A stretch of DNA of 55,697 nt from Micromonospora sp. H61 (GTDB lineage: Bacteria > Actinomycetota > Actinomycetes > Mycobacteriales > Micromonosporaceae): positions 1 to 55,697 of the forward strand of contig NZ_JAGPXY010000042.1 in NCBI RefSeq assembly GCF_018070325.1, read 5' to 3'. Both the position numbers and the translations under genes were made by a program. Positions 1 through 8,417 of this stretch are shown piece by piece. The stretch's first letter is position 1. Every line of letters begins with the position of its first letter. The notes below the pieces were generated by a model. It searched no databases and was not told the DNA's origin. It saw nothing but the letters and a program-made list of their open reading frames with translations.

Positions 1-24
1 CCCGTACCCCCCTCGCCTGGGGTC

Positions 25-58
25 GCGGCGCGGCGGCCCCGCTGGCCCGCCGCGCCGC
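25..58 (-). terminator. Hairpin downstream of the phosphofructokinase gene
   Basis: A perfect 12-bp GC stem (25-36 pairs with 47-58) with a 10-nt loop lies 10 nt beyond the stop codon of the minus-strand phosphofructokinase gene. No U tract follows, as is common for terminators in high-GC actinomycetes. The assignment as a terminator is inferred from position and stem strength. Confidence 0.6.
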
Positions 59-68
59 CGACGATCGA

Positions 69-1097
69 TCAGCTGCCGAAGAAGACCTCGGCCTCGGCGT
101 ACCGCTCCAGCGGCACGGTCTTCAGCTCGCGGGTGGCCTCGGCGAGGGGCACCCGGACGATGTCGGTGCTCTGCATCGCGACCATCTTGCCCCAGTCGCC
201 GTCGTTGACGGCGTCGATGGCCTGCAGGCCCAGGCGGGTGGCGAGCACCCGGTCGAAGGCGGTCGGGGTGCCACCGCGCTGGATGTGGCCCAGCACCACG
301 GTGCGGGCCTCCTTGCCGGTCTTGGCCTCCAACTGCTCGGCGAGCCACTGGCCGATGCCGCCGAGGCGGACGTGGCCGAACGAGTCGAGCTCCTGGTTGG
401 CGAGGACCATCTGGCCGTCGAGCGGCTGGGCGCCCTCGGCGACCACGACGATCGGGGCGTACTGGTGCTGGAAGCGCTTCTCGACGTAGCCGGCCACCTG
501 GTCGACGTCGAACTGACGCTCGGGCAGCAGGATCACGTTGGCGCCGCCGGCCAGGCCGGCGTGCAGGGCGATCCAGCCGGCGTGCCGGCCCATCACCTCG
601 ACGACCAGGGTGCGGTGGTGGCTCTCCGCTGTGGTGTGCAGCCGGTCGATGGCCTCCATCGCGATGTTGACCGCGGTGTCGAAGCCGAAGGTGTAGTCGG
701 TGGCGCCGAGGTCGTTGTCGATCGTCTTCGGCACGCCGACGACGTGCACGCCCAGCTCGTAGAGCTTGGTGGCAACGCCGAGGGTGTCCTCGCCGCCGAT
801 CGCGATCAGCGCGTCCACGCCCTGGGCGGCGAGGTTGTCCTTGATCCGCTCGACGCCGTTCTCGATCTTGAACGGGTTGGTCCGGGACGAGCCGAGGATG
901 GTGCCGCCGCGGGGCAGGATGCCGCGGACGTCGGCGATGTCCAGCGGCCGGGACAGGCCCTCGAGCGGGCCCTTCCAGCCGTCCCGGAAGCCCACGAACT
1001 CGTGACCGTAAGTGGCGACGCCCTTGCGGACCACCGCCCGGATGACCGCGTTGAGACCGGGGCAGTCGCCGCCGCCGGTGAGCACGCCGATACGCAT
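69..1097 (-). CDS. pfkA: 6-phosphofructokinase, probably pyrophosphate-dependent
   Basis: This 342-residue protein phosphorylates fructose-6-phosphate to fructose-1,6-bisphosphate in glycolysis. It opens with the nucleotide/PPi loop TGGGDCPGLN (residues 7-16) and carries the catalytic PKTIDND motif (123-129, with Asp127) and the EVMGRHAGW substrate segment. The two residues that separate donor classes in E. coli numbering are Asp104 (in GGEDT) and Lys124. The Asp/Lys pair is the signature of PPi-dependent enzymes such as that of Amycolatopsis methanolica; ATP enzymes have Gly at 104. The start is the ATG at 1095-1097, which has AGGAGG about 11 nt upstream; an in-frame ATG eight codons earlier gives a less conserved start. 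The donor assignment is an inference from these residues. Confidence 0.93.
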   Translation of the reverse strand: MRIGVLTGGGDCPGLNAVIRAVVRKGVATYGHEFVGFRDGWKGPLEGLSRPLDIADVRGILPRGGTILGSSRTNPFKIENGVERIKDNLAAQGVDALIAIGGEDTLGVATKLYELGVHVVGVPKTIDNDLGATDYTFGFDTAVNIAMEAIDRLHTTAESHHRTLVVEVMGRHAGWIALHAGLAGGANVILLPERQFDVDQVAGYVEKRFQHQYAPIVVVAEGAQPLDGQMVLANQELDSFGHVRLGGIGQWLAEQLEAKTGKEARTVVLGHIQRGGTPTAFDRVLATRLGLQAIDAVNDGDWGKMVAMQSTDIVRVPLAEATRELKTVPLERYAEAEVFFGS

Positions 1098-1187
1098 GAT
1101 CCGCTCATCCTCCTGGAGCATCAGGTAAAGCCCGATATGCCCCAGGGTATGTGTCAGGTCAGACCATCGGCGCCGTTGCCGGCCCGG

Positions 1188-1222
1188 GGCGGGCCGTCAC
1201 TGCGAACTGTAGTCGGCCCGCC
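1188..1222 (-). terminator. Possible terminator hairpin
   Basis: A 9-bp inverted repeat (1188-1196 with 1214-1222) with a 17-nt loop lies just downstream of the minus-strand split-barrel gene and upstream of the phosphofructokinase gene. It could end transcription of the former. The long loop makes this tentative. Confidence 0.35.
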
Positions 1223-1259
1223 AGTACGACGACAGCGCGCCCCGGGCACCCACCCCCGG

Positions 1260-1763
1260 TCAGTAGGTCACCTCGTGGTTCTCGCCGGCCTTCGGTGGCC
1301 GGCCGGTGACCGCGGCCCTCGCGTAGTCGAGCAGGTTCACCACAGTGCTGTTCGGCGAGTCCCAGTACTCGGCGGAGCTGGCGTGCACCTTGATCAGCGT
1401 GAGACCGGACGTGTCCAGCCCGTCGGGGAACCACGCCTTGAGCAGCGGGTTCCACAGCCGCTCGGCCCGGGCCCGGTCGAACCCCTCGGTGGCGGTGCCG
1501 GAGATCGACACCCACGCGTTGTGCTTCTGGTCGGAGAAAGCGACGTTGACCTCCGGGTTCACCCGGATCTGGCGGACCTTGGCCGAGTCGGCGTAGGCGA
1601 AGAACCACAGCTCGCCGTCGAACTCGGCCTCCTGGAGCCCCATCGGTCGACTCACCTGCCGCCCGTCCAGAGCGGTAGTGGTGAGCATGCAGATCCGCGC
1701 GGCCCGGGCCAGGCCGGTGACCCGGGCGCGTGCCTCCGCGGCGTTGCTCGGCTGGTCGCTCAT
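1260..1763 (-). CDS. Pyridoxamine 5'-phosphate oxidase family protein (general stress protein 26 type)
   Basis: This 167-residue protein has the FMN-binding split-barrel fold of the PNPOx-like superfamily. Landmarks are RICMLTTT near residue 25, the SRPM segment, ELWFFAYADSAKV, NPEVNVAFSD and a C-terminal YWDSPNS stretch typical of the general-stress-protein-26 group. Members bind flavin or F420 and act in redox or stress responses; the substrate here is unknown. The ATG at 1761-1763 has GGGAG six nt upstream. It lies between the RNase AS gene and pfkA on the same strand, with 78 and about 160 bp gaps, so it is probably transcribed on its own or with RNase AS. Confidence 0.85.
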   Translation of the reverse strand: MSDQPSNAAEARARVTGLARAARICMLTTTALDGRQVSRPMGLQEAEFDGELWFFAYADSAKVRQIRVNPEVNVAFSDQKHNAWVSISGTATEGFDRARAERLWNPLLKAWFPDGLDTSGLTLIKVHASSAEYWDSPNSTVVNLLDYARAAVTGRPPKAGENHEVTY

Positions 1764-1841
1764 GGCAATCTCCCTCGGCTCGGCTGGTCGAACCGATGCC
1801 CGGGACAGAACCGGTCAAACCTACGGCGGCGCGGCCACCGC

Positions 1842-2339
1842 TCAGCGGGCGGTCATCGCCCGCCAGCGGGCCAGATTGTGCCGGGCGTCGACCAGAGCGT
1901 CGTGCCGGGCCGCGTCCGCGTCCGGCAGGGGCGGCCGGCCCCGGTCGTCCCAGAGCTGCCGCAGCTCCTTGGTGTAGCGGGGAATCTCCCGGGGCAGCGC
2001 CGGCATCGCGCCCCAGAGCTGGGCGAGCACCACGTGGTCGTACGCGGCGAACCAGGCCCACAGCTCCAACTGCTCCCCCGGCCGGTCCCGGATCGGCTCG
2101 ACCAGGAAGTCGTACAGGTCGTCGCGGATGCGCTCACGCGAGCGCCAGGCCCGGTCCGCCGGGGAGGGCAGCTTGTCCAGCACGTTGCGTCGGACCCAGG
2201 GCACGGCGCGGGAGTCGTCGAACTCGGTGGAGACCGCGTAGAACTCGCGGCCGTACTCGTCGACGACACCGATCGAGACGAGGTCGACGGTCGTCCCGTC
2301 CTCGATGAACTCGCAGTCGTAGAAATAGCGGTAGACCAT
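1842..2339 (-). CDS. 3'-5' exoribonuclease, RNase AS family
   Basis: This 165-residue DEDDh exonuclease matches M. tuberculosis Rv2179c (RNase AS), which degrades adenylate-rich RNA tails. Visible catalytic residues are Asp8 and Glu10 (YDCEFIEDG), Asp101 (AAYDH), and His146 with Asp151 (RHDALVDARHN). The usual DTEF of this family is DCEF here. I take the ATG at 2337-2339; nine extra in-frame codons upstream read MRRWARMPG and look non-conserved. The family is a dimeric RNase T relative acting on structured RNA 3' ends in the cytosol. Confidence 0.9.
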   Translation of the reverse strand: MVYRYFYDCEFIEDGTTVDLVSIGVVDEYGREFYAVSTEFDDSRAVPWVRRNVLDKLPSPADRAWRSRERIRDDLYDFLVEPIRDRPGEQLELWAWFAAYDHVVLAQLWGAMPALPREIPRYTKELRQLWDDRGRPPLPDADAARHDALVDARHNLARWRAMTAR

Positions 2340-2439
2340 TCCGGGCATCCTCGCCCACCGCCGCACGGCCGCGCCCGGCGGGGCCCGTCCGGGCGTCGAC
2401 CCAGCTCCGGCGACACCTCGTGAACGGCACGTCGCAGCT

Positions 2440-2452
2440 CGTGACGGTCACG
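2440..2452. promoter_or_regulatory. Palindrome upstream of the Crp/Fnr gene
   Basis: CGTGACGGTCACG is a perfect 13-bp inverted repeat in the 270-bp divergent interval between the RNase AS gene and the Crp/Fnr regulator. It contains GTGA/TCAC half-sites, but their spacing is shorter than the classic Crp site (TGTGA-N6-TCACA). It may be an operator for the adjacent regulator; that is inference only. Confidence 0.3.
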
Positions 2453-2608
2453 GAAGTGCTTCGAGGGGTGTACAGCAAGCGACCGGACCGTCATGATCTG
2501 ATGTGTACCGCTACCGGACGCCGAATCGGTGTCAGTTCACCTTGTCGGGGCCCATCAGGTTCGCCCGGTGAGCGAGTTGTGGTCCATGACCGGGGGAGGG
2601 GTTGGGCC

Positions 2609-3301
2609 GTGGAGGTTCGCCTGCCGGAGCCGGGTGACGCGCTCACGGGTGTCGAGATGTTCGCCGGGCTGGAGCCCGAGGTACGGCAGCGTGTCATCGC
2701 CGCCGCCGTTCCGCGCACCTACCGCAAGGGCCAACTGCTCTTCGTGGAGAACGACCCCGGCGAGTCCCTGATCGTGCTGCGCCGCGGCGCGGTGGCGGTC
2801 TTTCGCACCGCACCCACCGGCGAGCGGGCCGTGCTGTCGGTTATCCGTCCGCCGGACGTGCTCGGTGAGGTCTCCCTGCTCGACGCGTCCACCCGGTCCG
2901 CCTCGGCGGAGGCCATCGAGGACTGCGCGGCGCTCGCGCTCTCGCGGGGCGCCTTCATGGAGTTGGTGCACTCCAACCCCCGCATCCTGGACGCGGTGAT
3001 GCGCTCACTGGGCGGGCTGATCCGCCGGCTCACCGAGCAGAACGCCGACCACGTCTTCCTCGACCTGCCCGGTCGGGTGGCGAAGACGCTGGTGCGGTTG
3101 GCCGGCGAAAGCCAGGCACCGATGATCACGATCGAGCTCAACCAGAGTCAGTTGGCCGAGATGGCCGGTGGTTCCCGGCAGAGCGTCAACCAGGCGATCG
3201 GCTCGTTCGCCAGCCGTGGCTGGCTGCGCACCGAGGGCCGCCGGATCGTGGTGACCGACGTGGCCGCGCTGCGCCGCCGCGCCGGCATGGCCGACCGCTG
3301 A
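2609..3301 (+). CDS. Crp/Fnr family transcriptional regulator
   Basis: This 230-residue DNA-binding regulator has an N-terminal cyclic-nucleotide-binding barrel (about residues 15-130; YRKGQLLFVENDPGESLIVLRRGAVAVFR, with GEVSLLD in the phosphate-binding-cassette position) and a C-terminal HTH_Crp domain (about 150-220; LNQSQLAEMAGGSRQSVNQAIGSFASRGWL). GEVSLLDASTRSAS resembles the nucleotide-binding cassette GE(L)xxxxxxxRSAS, so cAMP or a related ligand is plausible. The chosen start is GTG at 2609, preceded by a GGGGGAGGGG Shine-Dalgarno stretch; an ORF extends upstream without conserved sequence. A large adenylate-cyclase-domain regulator lies 570 bp downstream, which makes cAMP signalling a reasonable guess. 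Confidence 0.88.
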   Translation: MEVRLPEPGDALTGVEMFAGLEPEVRQRVIAAAVPRTYRKGQLLFVENDPGESLIVLRRGAVAVFRTAPTGERAVLSVIRPPDVLGEVSLLDASTRSASAEAIEDCAALALSRGAFMELVHSNPRILDAVMRSLGGLIRRLTEQNADHVFLDLPGRVAKTLVRLAGESQAPMITIELNQSQLAEMAGGSRQSVNQAIGSFASRGWLRTEGRRIVVTDVAALRRRAGMADR

Positions 3302-3482
3302 CCGACCGGCCCGCCCCGGTTTCGTCGACGGTCGGGCGTCCGATCTGGACGGCCGTCACCCGGCGCCGGCCCACCCGTACCCACGGCTGATGCCGGCCGC
3401 CACTGGCAACCGGCATCAACGAACGTGCAGGACAGACGGGTGCGGCCGGTGGACCGATGGCCCGCCGACCGCACCCGGGCGT

Positions 3483-3740
3483 TCAGTTCTCCGTGCTGTC
3501 GGCCGGCGGCGCACCCGGCCCCGGCCCGATCTTCTTCGGATCGGTCGGCTTACCAGCCGTGGACGTGCTCGACGAGGTGGTCGTGGTCTCCCCCGACCCG
3601 CCCGACTGACCCTCAGGCTCTTCCACCATGCCCTGCTCCTCCAGTTCGGCGAGAGTGACAGCATCGACGTCGATCGTGTCCCCCGGCGCCCACAGCGTGC
3701 CACCCGGATCGGTCCACGAGGCGGACAGTCGTACCTGCAC
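3483..3740 (-). CDS. Small acidic hypothetical protein
   Basis: The product is about 85 residues. The N-terminal half reads as a small beta-rich module (WTDPGGTLWAPGDTIDVDAV followed by a short acidic helix, TLAELEEQGMVEE). The C-terminal half is a disordered Gly/Ser/Thr/Pro tail. The GTG start at 3738-3740 has GGAG six nt upstream. The first half resembles small head-associated proteins in actinophage genomes, but that is an impression only and no other phage gene is nearby. It is transcribed divergently from the cyclase regulator. Function unknown. Confidence 0.6.
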   Translation of the reverse strand: MQVRLSASWTDPGGTLWAPGDTIDVDAVTLAELEEQGMVEEPEGQSGGSGETTTTSSSTSTAGKPTDPKKIGPGPGAPPADSTEN

Positions 3741-3877
3741 GGCACTCTCCCTGACATGAAACTTCCTGGTACGGAACACTAACCCCGACCGATCGATGCC
3801 GTTGCCCGCCCGCACGTCGGGTACCCGACTGGGTCGACCGGCCGCGATACTGACCTCTTTCGCCCACGGAGCTGAAC

Positions 3878-6800
3878 ATCGACCTCAAGTGTGGACACTG
3901 CGCACGCGCGGCCGGGCCGGACGACCGCTTCTGCGGCGGGTGTGGCCAGCCGCTCGGGGTCAACTGTGCGCACTGCGGGCATGCCAACAGCACCGAGGTC
4001 AACTTCTGCACCAGCTGCGGTCAACCGCTGCGGGACCACGCCGTCGCGGTGCAGGAGGATCGGCGTCAGGTCAGCGTGCTCTTCGTCGACATCGTGGACT
4101 TCACCAGCTACGCGGAGCGGACCGACCCGGAGCAGGCCCGCAGTCTGCAACAGACCTACTTCGCCACGGTGCGCCGGATCGTGCACCAGTACGGCGGGGT
4201 GGTCGAGAAGTACATCGGCGACGCGGCGATGGCGCTGTTCGGCGCGCCGGTGGCCACCGACAACGACGCGTTGCGGTGCGTCCGCGCCGGCCTGGAGCTG
4301 CAGCGGAACCTGGCCCGCCAGCCCGCCGGTCCGCAGCCGCCGCTGAGCTTCCGGGTCGGCATCGCGACCGGCGAGGCCCTGGTCGACCTCTCCGCCACCC
4401 GCGACGGTGGGCAGGCCTTCGTGACCGGAGACGTGGTCAACACGGCCTCGCGCCTGCAGGGGTTCGCCCCGCCGGGCGGTGTCGTCGTCGACGAGAGCAC
4501 CTGGTCGGCCACCCGACACGAGATGGAGTACGCCGACCAACCACCGGTCACCCTGCGCGGCCGGTCCGCGGTGAGCCGGATCTGGCTGGCCGTCCAGGTG
4601 CGACCACACCGGGACCCGCGCGGCGCCGAGCTGACCCCGATGGTGGATCGGGAACACGAGCGCGGTCTGCTGGTCAACGCGCTGCACCGGATGGTGACCG
4701 AGCGGACCTCCCAGTTGGTGACGGTGTTCGGCCCGGCCGGTGTGGGCAAGAGCCGGTTGCTGCGCGAACTGGCCCGGCACGCCGGCAGCGTGCCCGGCCC
4801 GCCGATCACCTGGCTCGTCGGGCAGTGCCCGCCGTTCGGCGAGAACGTCACCTGGGCCGCCCTGTCGGACATCGTGAAGACCTGGGTGGGCGTGCCGGAG
4901 GTCGACGACCCGGCCGCGCTGCGCGAGCGGCTGCGGTCCCGGCTGGGGCAGCTCGCCGACCCGCACGCGACCCGGTTGGCCGAGGCGCTCGGGCCGCTGA
5001 TCGGCGTACCGGGCGAACGGCTCACCCCCGGCGAGACCGAGGCCGCCTGGCGGCGGTTCCTGCTCGCCCTGGCGACCACCGGCCCGACCGTGCTGGTCTT
5101 CGAGGACATGCACTGGGCCGACCAGGCGATGCTCGCCTTCGTCGAGCAGTTGGGCGCGTCGGCGCGCGGCGTACCGCTGCTGGTCGTCGCTACCGCCCGG
5201 CCGGAGCTGCGGGAACGGCACCCGGCCTGGACCGGCACGATCAGTGGCGCGATGTCGATCTCGGTGCCGCCGATGCACGACACCGACATCGACACGCTCT
5301 ACTCGCTGCTCCTCGGGCAGCTGACGCTGCCGTCCAGCTCGCGTACCCCACTGATCGAGTTCGCCGACGGCAACCCGCTCTACGCCCAGGAGTACGCCCG
5401 GATGCTGCTGGACGGCGGCCTGCTCGACGCGGTCGGTTCGGCCGCGCGCCCCGACCTCGACGGTGGCGCGGAGATGCCCCGCACCGTACAGGCGGTCATC
5501 GCCAACCGGCTCGACCTGCTGGACCCGGCCGACCGGGCGGTGCTCCAGGCCGCCGCCGTGGTCGGCGTGGTGTTCTGGGCCGCGCCGGTGGCGATGGCGT
5601 TGGGACGGCCGGTGGAGTGGGTGGAGCGTGCGCTGGACCGCCTGCAACGTCGCGACCTGGTGTACGAGCAGAGCACGTCGACGATGCCCGGCCAGTCCGA
5701 GTACCGGTTCCGGCACATTCTGGTGCGCGACGTCTGCTACCAGCGGCTGCCCAGGGCCGAACGGGTGCTGCGCCACCACCGCACCGCCGACTGGATGGCA
5801 CAGCTCACCGACGGCCGGCAGTACGACCTGGCCGAGGTGCTGGCCAACCATCGCTGGGCGGCCCACGAGATCGCCCGGACGGTCGGGCTGGACACCGCCC
5901 CCTACGCCCCCTCGGCGCGGGCCGCGCTGCACCGGGCGGCCCGCCGCGCGTACGAGCTGCACGCGCTGGACACCGCCGCCGCGCTGGTCGGCCGGGCGCT
6001 GGCCCTGGACGTCGGGCCGGACCCGGCGCTGGAGCTGTTCGACGCCGAGCTGGCGTTCTATCGGGACGGTGACGCCTTCCTGGTGGCGGGGGGCACTGAC
6101 ACCCTCACCAGGCTGGCCGACCGGCTCACCACGAGCGGCGACCGGACGGGGGCGGCGCGCGCCTGGACGCTGCTCGCCACCGCCGCCTGGAGTCGGGCCG
6201 ACCGGTCGGCGACCCTGCACTGCCTGGACCAGGCGATCGGCATCTACAGCGACCTACCGGACAGTCAGGAGAAGGCGGGCGCCCTGCTGGAGCTGGCCCG
6301 GGTGCACATGCTCAACGCGGAGACCGAGCCGGCGTGCACGGCGGCGCGGGCGGCAGGGGCCCTCGCCGAGCGGCTCCAGCTGCGCGAGGTCCAAGCCAAC
6401 GCGCGGATCACCCTGGCCGTGGCGCGCTACCTCGCCGGCTCCGCCGAGGCGTTCCCGGAGCTGGCGGAGGTGACCGAGCACTGCCGGGTGGAGCGGCTGA
6501 CCAGCCGGCGCCGGGCGGTGCAGAACCTGGCCTGGGCGTTGCAGGAGGAGGGCGACCTGGCCGGCTCGGCCCGGTTGGTCGACGAGCAGCTCACCCTCGA
6601 CCTGGGCGGCGAGCACAGCCTGGCCACCAGCTTCGCCGACCAGTGGGCGCGGTCGTACTACGCGGGTGACTGGACGGCGGCGCTGGCGATGGCGGCGGAG
6701 TCGACCCGACGGCCAACCGCGGAGTGGGATCTGCACATCGTGGCGGTCTCGGGTTGGATGCGGGGGCTGGCCGGAGCCGAGCTGGTCGGCCCCGACCGGC

Positions 6801-7369
6801 CCGACGAGACCGCGGGGTCGGACGGACCGGGTGGGGATCTGGTCGAGCAGGCGTTGGTCGCGGCGCGGCGCAGCGGATTCCACCGGGTGCTGCGCTCCAC
6901 CCTGGCGCACGCCGCCCTCTGCCGGGCGGTGCAGGGCCGCCGGGACGAGGCGATGGCGCTGCTCACCGAGCTGGACGAGGACTGGCAACGGACCCGGATG
7001 ATTCCGTTCGCGGAGTGGGTGCCGGCCGTCGGCCACGTCGCCGGGGTGCTCGGCGCGGACGCGGCCCGGCTGGTCCGGCAGATGCTCGGCCGGGCGCCGC
7101 GGACGACACCGTGGGCTCGGGCCGCCGGTCAGGTCGCCGACGCCACGCTGGCCCGGCACGCCGGGGACGCCACGACCGCGGCGAACCTGCTGCGCTCGGC
7201 GGCGACGAGCTACGCCCGGATGACCGACGTGACCGACGAGATCATCACGATGGCGCTGGCCATCGGCCCGCTGGCCGAGACCGACCCGTCCGCCGCCGCG
7301 GCCACCCGCGCCCGCCTGCACGACTTCGCCACCCGTCACCACGCCCCCGCTCTGCTCCACCTGCCCTGA
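3878..7369 (+). CDS. Zinc-ribbon / class III adenylate cyclase / AAA ATPase / TPR regulator
   Basis: This protein of about 1163 residues has, in order: two zinc ribbons (Cys5/8/19/22 and Cys30/33/44/47); a class III nucleotidyl cyclase domain (about 65-240) with metal aspartates Asp71 and Asp75 (FVDIVDFT), Lys111 and Asp115 (KYIGD), and transition-state Asn188/Arg192 (VVNTASR); an AAA_16/STAND ATPase with Walker A GPAGVGKS (about 285-292) and Walker B VLVFEDMHWAD; and a long helical TPR-like C-terminus. All cyclase residues needed for cAMP synthesis appear present. The start is unusual: the frame opens at 3854, and the only candidates before the ribbons are CTG 3872 or ATC 3878, the latter six nt after GGAG. 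A GTG at 4049 would remove both ribbons and has no ribosome site. Confidence 0.85.
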   Translation: MDLKCGHCARAAGPDDRFCGGCGQPLGVNCAHCGHANSTEVNFCTSCGQPLRDHAVAVQEDRRQVSVLFVDIVDFTSYAERTDPEQARSLQQTYFATVRRIVHQYGGVVEKYIGDAAMALFGAPVATDNDALRCVRAGLELQRNLARQPAGPQPPLSFRVGIATGEALVDLSATRDGGQAFVTGDVVNTASRLQGFAPPGGVVVDESTWSATRHEMEYADQPPVTLRGRSAVSRIWLAVQVRPHRDPRGAELTPMVDREHERGLLVNALHRMVTERTSQLVTVFGPAGVGKSRLLRELARHAGSVPGPPITWLVGQCPPFGENVTWAALSDIVKTWVGVPEVDDPAALRERLRSRLGQLADPHATRLAEALGPLIGVPGERLTPGETEAAWRRFLLALATTGPTVLVFEDMHWADQAMLAFVEQLGASARGVPLLVVATARPELRERHPAWTGTISGAMSISVPPMHDTDIDTLYSLLLGQLTLPSSSRTPLIEFADGNPLYAQEYARMLLDGGLLDAVGSAARPDLDGGAEMPRTVQAVIANRLDLLDPADRAVLQAAAVVGVVFWAAPVAMALGRPVEWVERALDRLQRRDLVYEQSTSTMPGQSEYRFRHILVRDVCYQRLPRAERVLRHHRTADWMAQLTDGRQYDLAEVLANHRWAAHEIARTVGLDTAPYAPSARAALHRAARRAYELHALDTAAALVGRALALDVGPDPALELFDAELAFYRDGDAFLVAGGTDTLTRLADRLTTSGDRTGAARAWTLLATAAWSRADRSATLHCLDQAIGIYSDLPDSQEKAGALLELARVHMLNAETEPACTAARAAGALAERLQLREVQANARITLAVARYLAGSAEAFPELAEVTEHCRVERLTSRRRAVQNLAWALQEEGDLAGSARLVDEQLTLDLGGEHSLATSFADQWARSYYAGDWTAALAMAAESTRRPTAEWDLHIVAVSGWMRGLAGAELVGPDRPDETAGSDGPGGDLVEQALVAARRSGFHRVLRSTLAHAALCRAVQGRRDEAMALLTELDEDWQRTRMIPFAEWVPAVGHVAGVLGADAARLVRQMLGRAPRTTPWARAAGQVADATLARHAGDATTAANLLRSAATSYARMTDVTDEIITMALAIGPLAETDPSAAAATRARLHDFATRHHAPALLHLP

Positions 7370-7397
7370 CCGGCGAGCGGGCCGGCCCGGCGGCGGC

Positions 7398-8090
7398 TCA
7401 GGCGGCCAGCGGCGTCGGGACGGGCTGTTTCAGCTTCTGGGCGTAGACGTCCACGTACTCCCGACCGGAGAGCTCCATCAACTCGTACATGATCTCGTCG
7501 GTGACCGCGCGCTCGACGAACCGGTCGCCGGCCAGCCCGGCGTAGCGGGAGAAGTCCAGCGGCGCCCCGAACCGGATCCTCACCCGGTCGATCTTGGGAA
7601 TGAGCTTGCCCGGCGGCTGGATCTCGTCGGCGTTGAGCATCGCCACCGGCACCACCAGCGCGCCGCTCTCCAGGGCGAGCCGGGCCACCCCGGTCTTGCC
7701 CCGGTAGAGCCGCCCGTCCGGGGAGCGGGTGCCCTCGGGGTAGATGCCGGCCACTCCCCCGGCCCGTAGCACCTGCAACTGGGTGTCCAGGGCGGCGCGC
7801 GCGGCCCGGCCACCGGAGCGGTCCACCGGAATCGTGCCGGTGCCGACGAAGAACATCTTGGTCAGCCAGCCCTTGATCCCCTTGCCGGTGAAGTACTCGG
7901 CCTTGGCGACGAAGGTGACCTTCCGGGCGGTGATCAACGGGGTGAAGATCGAGTCGGAGAAGGAGAGGTGGTTGCTCGCCAGGATCACCGGACCGGTCGC
8001 CGGCACGTTGCGCAGGCCCTCCACCTGCGGGCGGAAGATCAGCTTGAGCAGCGGACCGAGGATGACGTACTTCAGCAGCCAGTAGAGCAC
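7398..8090 (-). CDS. 1-acyl-sn-glycerol-3-phosphate acyltransferase (PlsC family)
   Basis: This 230-residue membrane-associated acyltransferase transfers an acyl chain in phospholipid or glycolipid synthesis. It has a hydrophobic N-terminus (LYWLLKYVILGPLLKLIF), the catalytic NHLSFSD motif (His41, Asp46), and the glycerophosphate-binding EGTRSPDG motif. The GTG start at 8088-8090 has AAGGA upstream; the open frame extends further without conserved sequence. It is convergent with the cyclase regulator, only 28 bp away. A paralogue with the same motifs lies at 24003-24665. M. tuberculosis Rv2182c is the likely orthologue of one of the pair. Confidence 0.9.
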   Translation of the reverse strand: MLYWLLKYVILGPLLKLIFRPQVEGLRNVPATGPVILASNHLSFSDSIFTPLITARKVTFVAKAEYFTGKGIKGWLTKMFFVGTGTIPVDRSGGRAARAALDTQLQVLRAGGVAGIYPEGTRSPDGRLYRGKTGVARLALESGALVVPVAMLNADEIQPPGKLIPKIDRVRIRFGAPLDFSRYAGLAGDRFVERAVTDEIMYELMELSGREYVDVYAQKLKQPVPTPLAA

Positions 8091-8417
8091 CGGCGTCCTT
8101 TCCCGTGGTGTGCCCGCGACAGCGCCAGCCGTCGTCGCCGCCGAGCCTACGAAGCGAGCGCTCTCACCACAACGGACGACGTTCGGGGGGCCGAGGCATA
8201 GAGCCGCTTCCGCGATCACCGAGATCGCACTTGTCGCGCAAGAACGGACAAAGAAGCCCCGCCGCGACCTGCGGAAGCAGCCGTGACTTTGGAAGACGCG
8301 ACACAACGCACTCCCGGAACCATGCCCTGACGTGTCACGATTCAGAGCACGGCGTGCGGACTGGCGCCGAAGGGCAGCGGTGGCCGCGCCGGCAGGCGCG
8401 TTAAGGGGGATGTCCGG
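8091..8417. other. Divergent intergenic region
   Basis: This 327-bp stretch separates the divergent plsC and membrane-protein genes. It is somewhat less GC-rich around 8210-8290 and presumably carries both promoters. I found no convincing RNA gene, conserved small ORF or strong inverted repeat in it. Confidence 0.5.

Noticed and set aside
285..2423. 712-codon plus-strand open frame opposite pfkA and its neighbours
   Set aside because: It is antisense to three well-conserved genes, and its translation is low-complexity and typical of high-GC shadow frames.
2440..2452. Classic Crp site upstream of the Crp/Fnr gene
   Set aside because: The half-sites are too close together for TGTGA-N6-TCACA; it is listed only as a generic palindrome.
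3779..6220. 813-codon minus-strand open frame
   Set aside because: It lies opposite the cyclase regulator whose domains are clear; the shadow protein has no recognisable domain.
8091..8417. Possible small RNA or riboswitch in the divergent gap
   Set aside because: I found no convincing stem set or conserved motif, only a mild drop in GC.
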